Source of the DNA: an uncultured Solirubrobacter sp.
GTDB lineage: Bacteria; Actinomycetota; Thermoleophilia; Solirubrobacterales; Solirubrobacteraceae
Direction of reading: 5' to 3'
DNA length: 8,213 bases
Assembly: GCA_937871635.1 (NCBI GenBank)
Contig: CALMNS010000303.1
Span: 1-8,213 of the forward strand
Shown in pieces: positions 1-4,855 of the stretch. Below the pieces are notes generated by a model. It was not told where the DNA came from. It saw only the letters and a program-made list of their open reading frames with translations, and did not search any database. Both the position numbers and the translations under genes were made by a program. How positions within the stretch are numbered: the stretch's first letter is position 1; each line of letters starts with the position of its first letter.

Positions 1-347
1 GTGCCGGTGAGGCGTCCGCCGAGGCCGCCGGCGATGACGCGGCGGCCGAGGCCGGCGCCGACGCCGGGCAGGGCGAGGACGACTCCGAGAGCGTCGTCGA
101 TCGCGCCCAGGACGCCGCCAACGCGGCGGTCGACACGGCGCTGGACGTCGCGAACACCGCGGTCGACACCACGCAGGACGTCGCGGCGGGCGCCGTGGGC
201 GCCGTCGAGACGGTCGCCGACGCGGCCGCCGGCGTGCTTCCCGGCCCGCTCAAGGGCGTCGCCAAGGCGGCCAAGGACGCCGCCGGCGCCGCCAAGGACG
301 TCGTCAGGAACACGGACCAGGACGAGAAGGAAGAGGAGTCGACGTGA
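1..347 (+). CDS. rpsB: C-terminal part of presumed 30S ribosomal protein S2, with long Ala/Asp-rich extension
   Basis: The frame beginning at base 3 is open from the window edge to TGA 345-347, about 114 codons. It contains none of the conserved S2 core, so the rpsB name rests on position: it sits directly before tsf and overlaps it by four bases (GTGA), and rpsB-tsf is a near-universal pair. The visible part is low in complexity and has three zones: an acidic Ala/Glu/Asp/Gly stretch; a middle section of about 45 residues with 11-residue amphipathic repeats (VVDRAQDA, AVDTALDVA, AVDTTQDVA); and a Lys/Ala segment (KGVAKAAKDAAGAAKD) ending in the acidic tail DQDEKEEEST. It resembles LEA-like or apolipoprotein-like helical repeats. 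Such a tail would lie outside the S2 fold on the 30S subunit. If the upstream sequence lacks an S2 core, this would be a separate LEA-like protein. The codon pattern is typical of a real high-GC gene. Confidence 0.62.
   Translation, partial: AGEASAEAAGDDAAAEAGADAGQGEDDSESVVDRAQDAANAAVDTALDVANTAVDTTQDVAAGAVGAVETVADAAAGVLPGPLKGVAKAAKDAAGAAKDVVRNTDQDEKEEEST
117..182 (+). repeat. Two tandem 33-base units coding an 11-residue repeat
   Basis: Bases 117-149 and 150-182 match at 27 of 33 positions by my count. In the rpsB-tail frame they encode ANAAVDTALDV and ANTAVDTTQDV, identical at 8 of 11 residues. A weaker copy (SESVVDRAQDA) precedes them and a degenerate one (AAGAVGAVETV) follows. The 11-residue period with alternating Val/Ala and Asp/Thr suits a long amphipathic helix. 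Confidence 0.7.
333..338 (+). promoter_or_regulatory. Ribosome binding site of tsf
   Basis: GAGGAG lies five bases before the GTG at 344 and within the last codons of the upstream gene. It supports the GTG as the true tsf start and suggests coupled translation through the GTGA overlap. Confidence 0.7.
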
Positions 348-952
348 GCACCCCCACGATCTCCGCCGCGCAGGTCAAGGAGCTGCGCGACAAGACCGGC
401 GCCGGGATGATGGACTGCAAGAAGGCGCTCACCGAGACGGGCGGCGACGTCGAGCAGGCCACCGAGCTGCTCCGGGTCCGCCTCGGCGACAAGGCGCTCA
501 AGGTCGGCGGCCGCGAGGCCACCGAGGGGACCGTGCAGTCCTACATCCACGCCACCGGCAAGGTCGGCGTCCTCGTCGAGGTCGACTGCAACACGGACTT
601 CGTGGCCCGCAACGACGACTTCGTCGCCTTCGCCCGCGACATCGCGCTGCACATCGCAGCGGTCCCGACCACCCAGTACGTCTCCGAGGCGGACGTCCCC
701 GACGAGGTCAAGCAGGGCGAGCTGCGCGTCTACGAGCAGCAGGCCGCCGACAAGCCGGAGAACGTCCGCCCGCGGATCGCCGAGGGCAAGTGGCGCAAGA
801 AGCTCGAGGAGATCGTGCTGCTCAACCAGCCGCACGTCAACGGCGACAAGCACGACGGCAAGTCGATCGAGGAGCTCCGGGCCGAGCTGGCCGGGCAGCT
901 GGGCGAGAACGTGGTCATCCGGCGCTTCTCCCGGTTCGCCGTCGGTGCCTGA
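344..952 (+). CDS. tsf: Elongation factor Ts, short form
   Basis: EF-Ts is the cytoplasmic guanine-nucleotide exchange factor that releases GDP from EF-Tu during elongation. The 202-residue product starts with the N-terminal domain signature (VKELRDKTGAGMMDCKKAL, residues 11-29). It then has a UBA-like helix pair and the second signature, with TDFVARN near residue 84, the region that contacts EF-Tu. At 202 residues it is far shorter than the 283-residue E. coli protein and close to the 196-residue Thermus thermophilus form, which has a reduced core and lacks the coiled-coil insertion. No frameshift is visible and the C-terminus looks complete, so this is a natural short form. The GTG start has a good Shine-Dalgarno sequence and overlaps the upstream stop by four bases. 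Its own stop overlaps the pyrH start by eight bases, so all three are probably co-translated. Confidence 0.97.
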   Translation: MSTPTISAAQVKELRDKTGAGMMDCKKALTETGGDVEQATELLRVRLGDKALKVGGREATEGTVQSYIHATGKVGVLVEVDCNTDFVARNDDFVAFARDIALHIAAVPTTQYVSEADVPDEVKQGELRVYEQQAADKPENVRPRIAEGKWRKKLEEIVLLNQPHVNGDKHDGKSIEELRAELAGQLGENVVIRRFSRFAVGA

Positions 953-1667
953 GCCCGCGGTCTTCTCCCGGATCCTGATCAAGCTCTCCGGCGAGGCCCT
1001 GATGGGCTCGCTGGAGTACGGGATCGACGGCGAGAAGGTGGCGGCCATCGCGCAGCAGCTCAAGCGCGTGCACGACCGCGGCGTCGAGGTCGCGGTCGTG
1101 CTCGGCGCGGGCAACATCTACCGCGGGCTGGCGGGCGCGGCGGCCGGGATGGACCGCGCCACGGGCGACTACATGGGCATGCTCGCCATCGTCCTCAACG
1201 CCCTGACGCTCCAGGACGCGCTCGAGAAGCTCGACGTCAACACCCGGGTGCAGTCGGCCATCACCGTCTCCGAGGTCGCCGAGCCCTACATCCGCCGGCG
1301 GGCCATGCGCCACCTGGAGAAGGGGCGCATCGTCATCTTCGCGGCGGGCACCGGCAACCCGTTCTTCACCTCGGACACCGCCGCGGCGCTGCGGGCCCTC
1401 GAGGTCCACGCCGAGGCGATCCTGATGGCCAAGAACGGGGTGGAGGGGGTCTACACGAGCGACCCGCGCAAGGATCCCGCGGCGGAGTTCCTGCCCGAGA
1501 TCACCCACATGGACGCCCTCCAGCGTGGGCTCAAGGTGATGGACTCGACCGCGCTGTCGCTCTGCATGGACAACGACCTGCCGCTCTACGTGTTCAACAT
1601 GGACGACGACTCGAACATCGATCGCATAGTGTCCGGAGAGCGCGTGGGGACGCTGGTGAAGACATGA
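945..1667 (+). CDS. pyrH: UMP kinase
   Basis: This hexameric cytoplasmic kinase of the amino-acid kinase family makes UDP from UMP and ATP, feeding pyrimidine nucleotide synthesis. The 240-residue length is normal. Visible motifs are KLSGEAL (residues 13-19, phosphate binding), VVLGAGNIYRG (the GxGNxxRG loop), the MDRATGDYMGMLA segment that binds UMP, FAAGTGNPFFTSDTAAALRA, and the ATP-site region AKNGVEGVYTSDPRKDP. The tail LVKT closes the fold. The GTG at 945 is chosen because it places KLSGEAL at the usual distance from the N-terminus. It lies inside the end of tsf, an eight-base overlap with no clear Shine-Dalgarno sequence, so translation is probably coupled to tsf. A 55-base gap with a candidate promoter follows before frr. 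Confidence 0.97.
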   Translation: MPEPAVFSRILIKLSGEALMGSLEYGIDGEKVAAIAQQLKRVHDRGVEVAVVLGAGNIYRGLAGAAAGMDRATGDYMGMLAIVLNALTLQDALEKLDVNTRVQSAITVSEVAEPYIRRRAMRHLEKGRIVIFAAGTGNPFFTSDTAAALRALEVHAEAILMAKNGVEGVYTSDPRKDPAAEFLPEITHMDALQRGLKVMDSTALSLCMDNDLPLYVFNMDDDSNIDRIVSGERVGTLVKT

Positions 1668-1671
1668 GCAG

Positions 1672-1722
1672 GCCCCGTGGGTCCTCCGCACGGGACCGTC
1701 GGTCCTCGGGTACGGTGCTCGC
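1672..1722 (+). repeat. Upstream element, copy 1 (before frr)
   Basis: These 51 bases end just before the frr GTG. They match the 51 bases ending just before the rseP GTG (6008-6058) at 36 positions with no gaps, and the first 31 match at 26. The core GGGT-C-CTCCGCACGGG is almost invariant. In this copy CCCGTG (1674-1679) and CACGGG (1689-1694) can form a perfect 6-base stem with a 9-base loop. A second small inverted repeat, GGACC/GGTCC, lies at 1693-1705. The function is unknown. The fixed distance to the start codon argues for a regulatory or promoter element rather than a random repeat. Confidence 0.6.
1711..1716 (+). promoter_or_regulatory. Candidate -10 element for leaderless frr transcript
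   Basis: TACGGT fits the actinobacterial TANNNT -10 pattern and lies six bases before the frr GTG. Transcription would then start at or next to the start codon. No Shine-Dalgarno sequence precedes frr, which agrees with a leaderless message. No good -35 hexamer is visible at 17-19 bases upstream. Confidence 0.45.
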
Positions 1723-2292
1723 GTGAGCCCGAGCCTGATCGACGACCTCCTGGCCGACGCCCGCGAGAGCATGGGCAAGTCCGTCGAGGCCACGCGCGCG
1801 AAGTTCGGCTCGGTGCGCACGGGCCGCGCCTCGCCGGCCCTCCTGGACCGGATCATGGTCGACTACTACGGCGTCTCTACGCCGCTGCGCCAGCTCTCGA
1901 CGATCAACGCTCCTGAGTCGCGGATGCTCACCATCCAGCCCTACGACAAGGGCTCGATGAAGGCCATCGAGAAGGCCATCGTGCAGTCCGACGTCGGGCT
2001 CACGCCCTCCAACGACGGGCAGATCATCCGCCTGGCCATCCCCGAGCTCAACGAGGAGCGCCGGCGCGAGCTCGTCCGGATCGTGCGCGGGATCGCCGAG
2101 GAGGGCCGGGTCGCCATCCGCAACATCCGGCGCGACACGATGAACGACCTCCGCGAGCTGCGCGACGCCGGCGACGCGGGCGCCGACGACGAGCACCGCG
2201 CCGAGGAGGCGCTCCAGCGCCAGACGGACGAGTCCGTGAAGGCCCTCGACGCGATCCTCAAGGGCAAAGAAGAAGAGATCCTCGAGGTGTGA
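1723..2292 (+). CDS. frr: Ribosome recycling factor
   Basis: RRF works with EF-G to split the post-termination ribosome so the subunits can be reused. The product has 189 residues, close to the family norm of about 185. It shows the RTGRASPALLD signature (residues 32-42) of the long three-helix-bundle domain, the domain II region (VSTPLRQLSTINAPESR and MLTIQPYDK), the PSNDGQIIRLAIPELNEERR segment, and the final helices rich in Glu and Arg. The GTG at 1723 puts the first helix at its usual place. It has no Shine-Dalgarno sequence but a -10-like TACGGT six bases upstream. Its stop overlaps the uppS start as GTGA. It sits in the usual pyrH-frr-uppS order, and nothing in the protein looks odd. 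Confidence 0.97.
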   Translation: MSPSLIDDLLADARESMGKSVEATRAKFGSVRTGRASPALLDRIMVDYYGVSTPLRQLSTINAPESRMLTIQPYDKGSMKAIEKAIVQSDVGLTPSNDGQIIRLAIPELNEERRRELVRIVRGIAEEGRVAIRNIRRDTMNDLRELRDAGDAGADDEHRAEEALQRQTDESVKALDAILKGKEEEILEV

Positions 2293-2960
2293 GGGGCGCC
2301 GGCGCCTCCCACGTCGCGATCATCACCGACGGCAACGGTCGCTGGGCGCAGCAACGAGGGCTCCCGGTCGCCGAGGGCCATCGCGCCGGCGCCGACACGG
2401 TCAAGGCCCGCCTGCGCGACGCCGTGGACCTCGGCATCTCCGAGCTGACCGTCTACTCGTTCTCCACGGAGAACTGGTCGCGGCCGGAGGACGAGGTGGC
2501 GGCGCTGATGGCTATGTTCTCCTCGCGGATCCTGGGGGAGACGCCCGAGCTCGACTCCGAGGGCGTGCGGATGCGCTTCGTCGGGCGGCGCGAGGGGGTC
2601 GGGGAGGAGCTCCTCGCGCAGATGGCCTGGGCGGAGCAGACCACGGCGGCCAACGACCGGATCACCCTCTACGTGGCCTTCAACTACGGCGGCCGGGCGG
2701 AGATCGTCGACGCGGCCCGGGGCTTCACGGGGACGACCGAGGAGGAGTTCCGCCAGCGGCTGTACGCGCCCGAGATGCACGATCCGGACCTCATCATCCG
2801 GACGAGCGGCGAGCAGCGACTCTCGAACTACCTGCTCTGGCAGTCCGCCTACTCCGAGCTGCACTTCACCGACGTGCTGTGGCCGGACTTCGGGCGCGCC
2901 GACCTCGAGGCGGCGCTCGAGCAGTACGCCGCCCGGCGGCGCCGCTTCGGAGGGCGGTAG
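2289..2960 (+). CDS. uppS: Isoprenyl transferase (undecaprenyl diphosphate synthase, cis-type)
   Basis: This cis-prenyltransferase adds isopentenyl units to an allylic diphosphate to make the polyprenyl carrier for peptidoglycan and other wall glycans. Visible signatures are HVAIITDGNGRWA with catalytic Asp14, GHRAG (residues 30-34), VYSFSTENWSRP, VAFNYGGRAEI, and the C-terminal IRTSGEQRLSNYLLWQ with Arg171, Ser173, Arg177 and Ser179 for the incoming diphosphate. At 223 residues it is shorter than the 253-residue E. coli enzyme. Most of the loss is at the N-terminus, where only seven residues precede the first conserved strand, and in a short tail. Thr13 stands where Met is usual (IMDGNGRWA). 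The GTG start overlaps the frr stop by four bases. The exact product chain length cannot be read from the sequence, so another cis-polyprenyl length is possible. Confidence 0.95.
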   Translation: MRGAGASHVAIITDGNGRWAQQRGLPVAEGHRAGADTVKARLRDAVDLGISELTVYSFSTENWSRPEDEVAALMAMFSSRILGETPELDSEGVRMRFVGRREGVGEELLAQMAWAEQTTAANDRITLYVAFNYGGRAEIVDAARGFTGTTEEEFRQRLYAPEMHDPDLIIRTSGEQRLSNYLLWQSAYSELHFTDVLWPDFGRADLEAALEQYAARRRRFGGR

Positions 2961-3760
2961 GGATCTCCGAGCTCGGCGCCCGGATCCTCTCGGCCCTGCC
3001 CGCGATCGTCTTCGCGGTCTTCATCGTCTACCAGGGTGGGCTCGTCTTCGCCGCGGGGGCCCTGGTGCTCGGGCTGGTCTGCCTCCACGAGCTCTTCGGG
3101 ATGTACGCCCGGGTACGGCCCGTGCGCCTCGCGGCCTTCCTCGCCCTCATCGGGCTCGCGTGCGCCGCCTCGTTCGGCGGCGAGCGCCAGGTCCTGCTCG
3201 CGTTCGCCGCCTTCCTGCCGCTGCTCTTCCTGCTCGCCGCGACCCTGCCGGCGGCCGGCCGCGGCCCCTCGCTGACCGCCTCCATGTCGCTCACCGCGCT
3301 CGGCGTGGCCTGGATCGGGCTCGGGATCGCCTTCGCGATCCTGCTGCGCGACCTCGACCACGGCGGTGGGCTCGTCCTCGCCGTGCTGCTGGGGACCTTC
3401 ATCGGCGACACGGCCGCCTACCTGGGCGGGCGGCTGATCGGCACGCGCCCGCTCGCCCCCGGGATCTCGCCGAACAAAACCGTCGAGGGGCTCGCCATCG
3501 GGATCGTCGTGGCCGTCTTCACCGTGTGGTGGTACGGCCTGGGGGCGGACTGGATGGGCGGGCAGCGCGGCGTGCTGCTCGGCGTGGCGGTCGCCCTGGC
3601 CGCGCCGCTGGGCGACCTCTTCGAGTCCCAGGTCAAGCGCGACGCGGGGACGAAGGACACGGGGACGCTCTTCGGGGCGCACGGCGGCGCCCTCGACCGG
3701 CTCGACGCGGCGCTCTTCGCCCTCACGGCGGGGTACTGGACGTGGCTGCTCGTGATGTAG
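2879..3760 (+). CDS. cdsA: Phosphatidate cytidylyltransferase (CDP-diacylglycerol synthase); start uncertain
   Basis: This integral membrane enzyme makes CDP-diacylglycerol from CTP and phosphatidic acid, the precursor of anionic phospholipids. Several hydrophobic segments run along the protein. The family motifs are TFIGDTAAYLGGRLIG (Asp177), SPNKTVEG (197-204), and the C-terminal signature at 250-276 (S-V-KR, KD-G, HGG, DRLD), with Ala271 where the signature usually has a larger hydrophobic residue. Residue numbers count from the GTG at 2879. That is the only ATG, GTG or TTG start before the first membrane segment, but it overlaps uppS by 82 bases and adds a 27-residue Arg-rich stretch that looks like shadow translation. 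The conserved protein appears to begin near ISELGARIL, just after the uppS stop, where the codon is ATC (2963-2965) with GGAGGG eight bases upstream. The next in-frame GTG (3065) would remove the first membrane helix. The function is secure; the start is not. Confidence 0.9.
   Translation: MAGLRARRPRGGARAVRRPAAPLRRAVGISELGARILSALPAIVFAVFIVYQGGLVFAAGALVLGLVCLHELFGMYARVRPVRLAAFLALIGLACAASFGGERQVLLAFAAFLPLLFLLAATLPAAGRGPSLTASMSLTALGVAWIGLGIAFAILLRDLDHGGGLVLAVLLGTFIGDTAAYLGGRLIGTRPLAPGISPNKTVEGLAIGIVVAVFTVWWYGLGADWMGGQRGVLLGVAVALAAPLGDLFESQVKRDAGTKDTGTLFGAHGGALDRLDAALFALTAGYWTWLLVM
2949..2954 (+). promoter_or_regulatory. Shine-Dalgarno sequence bearing on the cdsA start
   Basis: GGAGGG near the end of uppS lies eight bases before ATC 2963-2965, the first codon of the cdsA-like core. 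It is only two bases from GTA 2957-2959. No ATG, GTG or TTG occurs in frame between here and 3065. The site therefore favours initiation at ATC, or at a codon altered by mutation or sequencing error. Confidence 0.45.
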
Positions 3761-3907
3761 CGGCCGCCGAACTGCGTCATTGACGGAGGAAGTGCGACGG
3801 AGGTGTGACTTCTTCGTCGCACGGGCCGGTGGTGGGGCGCGGCGGTGGGATCGTGGGGCGGGTGAGGACGTGGCCAACGTGCGAAACGCGGACTGCGGGG
3901 CCGCGCC
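3761..3907 (+). other. Intergenic region between cdsA and the accessory gene
   Basis: This is the longest non-coding stretch in the window. It holds a duplicated GACGGAGG (3782-3789 and 3796-3803), a strong hairpin (3792-3822), a G-rich stretch with runs of three or four G (3834-3863), and an 8-base CAACGTGC (3875-3882) that recurs inverted downstream. No -10/-35 pair stands out, and no small gene with family-like composition is visible. Confidence 0.6.
3792..3822 (+). terminator. Strong hairpin after cdsA, probable terminator
   Basis: GTGCGACG (3792-3799) pairs perfectly with CGTCGCAC (3815-3822). The stem extends inward by four more pairs, two of them G-U, to give 12 pairs around a 7-base loop. 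It starts 31 bases after the cdsA stop. There is no T-run after it on either strand, as is common for terminators in high-GC actinobacteria. It probably marks the end of the unit finishing with cdsA, but an RNA-stabilising or regulatory role is also possible. Confidence 0.55.
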
Positions 3908-3977
3908 GTGCACGTTGACCCCTCCATAGGAGGCGGATGTGCGAGGGATCGCCGTGCCGGCGGCCGTTTGCACGTTG
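3875..3977. promoter_or_regulatory. Three copies of an 8-base GCACGTTG/CAACGTGC motif, possible operator
   Basis: CAACGTGC occurs at 3875-3882 and its exact reverse complement GCACGTTG at 3910-3917 and 3970-3977, all around the possible starts of the accessory gene. The two direct copies share nine bases (TGCACGTTG). An inverted pair 35 bases apart plus a third copy could be binding sites for a regulator, perhaps the winged-helix protein itself. No known operator is recognised, so this is inference only. Confidence 0.25.
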
Positions 3978-4753
3978 TCGACGACGACGACGCCGACGCG
4001 GTCGTGGCTCGGCTCGCGGGAGATCAGCATGGCGTCGTCTCCCGGGCTCAGCTGCTCGACGCCGACCTCACGCCGAAGTGGATCGATCATCGGGTCCGCC
4101 GCGGTCGCCTGATCGGGCTGCACCGCGGCGTCTATGCGGTGGGCCACCTGGCGCTCACCTGGTACTCGCGACTGAGCGCCGCCCTGCTCGCCTGCGGTCC
4201 GAGCGCGGGGCTCAGCCATCGCACCGCCGCCATGCTCTGGGGCCTGCTGCGCATCGACGAGGAGGAGGCGATCCACGTGACCGTCACGCGCGGTCACCGC
4301 CGGCCGCGTCCGGGGATCCGCCTGCATCACGCACCGCTTGCGGCCAACGAGCGGTCCCGCCGGAGCGGCCTTCCTCTCACCGCGCCGTTGAGGACGCTGC
4401 AGGACCTCGCCCGCACGGACGACCGCCACCTCGCCCGCGCCGCCGAGCAGGCGGAGCTCGCTCGCCTCGTGCGGCGCGAGGCGATGGCCGGCACGAAGCG
4501 CCTGCGCGAGGCGATCGGTGAGGCGGCGCCGACGCCCACCCGCTCCGAGGCCGAGCGCCACTTCCTCGCCCTCGTGGTCGAGGCGCAGATCGCCCCGCCG
4601 CTGACCAACGTGAAGGTCATGGGCCATGTCGTCGACGCGTTCTGGCCGCAGCACCGCCTGATCGTCGAGTTCGACTCGTGGGAGTTCCACCGGACGCGCC
4701 AGGCCTTCGAGCGCGACCGCCGTCGCGACGCGGTCCACCTGGCGGCGGGCTAA
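3908..4753 (+). CDS. AbiEi-like winged-helix / DUF559 nuclease-like protein, truncated by in-frame TAA
   Basis: This resembles a common actinobacterial accessory family: an N-terminal AbiEi-type winged helix joined to a C-terminal DUF559 (Vsr-like, PD-(D/E)XK-fold) domain. Counting from the GTG at 3908, residues 33-80 carry the winged helix (AGDQHGVVSRAQLL to LHRGVYAVGH). Residues 98-165 hold the usual middle region (GLSHRTAAMLWGL, LPLTAPLRTLQDLA). Residues 210-281 hold the nuclease-like part: TRSEAERHFL, VDAFWP with Asp243, VEFDSWEFH with Glu254 and Asp256, then FERDRRRDA. The frame stops at TAA 4751-4753 after LAAG, where relatives usually continue AAGYR-LRVTW, and the missing tail is present in the same frame downstream. 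It is probably a pseudogene or a C-terminally clipped protein. The first 20-30 residues are weak; TTG 3968 or GTG 4004 are plausible real starts, and none has a good ribosome site. The role of such stand-alone proteins is not established: defence, toxin-antitoxin or DNA processing are all possible. Confidence 0.72.
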   Translation: MHVDPSIGGGCARDRRAGGRLHVVDDDDADAVVARLAGDQHGVVSRAQLLDADLTPKWIDHRVRRGRLIGLHRGVYAVGHLALTWYSRLSAALLACGPSAGLSHRTAAMLWGLLRIDEEEAIHVTVTRGHRRPRPGIRLHHAPLAANERSRRSGLPLTAPLRTLQDLARTDDRHLARAAEQAELARLVRREAMAGTKRLREAIGEAAPTPTRSEAERHFLALVVEAQIAPPLTNVKVMGHVVDAFWPQHRLIVEFDSWEFHRTRQAFERDRRRDAVHLAAG

Positions 4754-4855
4754 CGGACGCTGCGCGTCACCTGGCGCCAGCTGACGCGCGAGCGGCTGGC
4801 CCTCGCCGCCCGCTTATCCGCCGCTCAGGCCGCCACCTATCCTCAGCCTCCGTGA
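4754..4855 (+). pseudogene. Severed C-terminal end of the AbiEi/DUF559 gene
   Basis: In the same frame as the preceding gene, the 33 codons after TAA 4751-4753 are open and encode RTLRVTWRQLTRERLALAAR and a short Ala-rich end. The segment LRVTWRQLT is the expected last strand and helix start of DUF559 proteins. The frame ends at TGA 4853-4855, which overlaps the dxr GTG as GTGA, the same arrangement as at two other junctions here. One base change from TAT or TAC (Tyr) to TAA explains the break. The last 20 bases may also serve as the dxr promoter. Confidence 0.8.
4838..4843 (+). promoter_or_regulatory. Candidate -10 element for dxr
   Basis: TATCCT fits the TANNNT pattern and lies eight bases before the dxr GTG, suiting a leaderless or nearly leaderless transcript. 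TTATCC (4814-4819), 18 bases upstream, is a weak -35 candidate with only three matches to TTGACA. Such AT-rich patches are rare in this window, and dxr has no Shine-Dalgarno sequence. Confidence 0.45.

Noticed and set aside
1..978. 325-codon plus-strand frame overlapping the S2 tail and tsf
   Set aside because: The product is almost all Arg, Pro, Ala and Thr, and it runs through the well-supported tsf in another frame.
2878..2960. Frameshift or fusion between uppS and cdsA
   Set aside because: uppS ends with a normal C-terminus and stop, and the two proteins are separate families. The anomaly is limited to the cdsA start codon.
3818..3832. Possible third copy of the frr/rseP upstream element (CGCACGGG-CGGTGG)
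   Set aside because: Only 15 bases match, part of it is the arm of the terminator-like hairpin, and no start codon lies at the matching distance.
3834..3863. Possible G-quadruplex (four G-runs with loops of 9, 5 and 1)
   Set aside because: The loops are long and such runs are expected in this GC-rich context, so I cannot separate it from background.
3937..4521. ATG at 3937 just after AGGAGG, opening a 194-codon frame
   Set aside because: The spacing is only three bases, the product is Arg/Pro-rich, and it runs out of frame through the winged-helix gene.
2849..4738. Very long open frame on the minus strand (over 600 codons)
   Set aside because: It lies opposite uppS, cdsA and the accessory gene, crosses the cdsA terminator-like hairpin, and its translation is Arg/Gly/Glu-rich with no family motif. 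This is typical antisense shadow in high-GC DNA.
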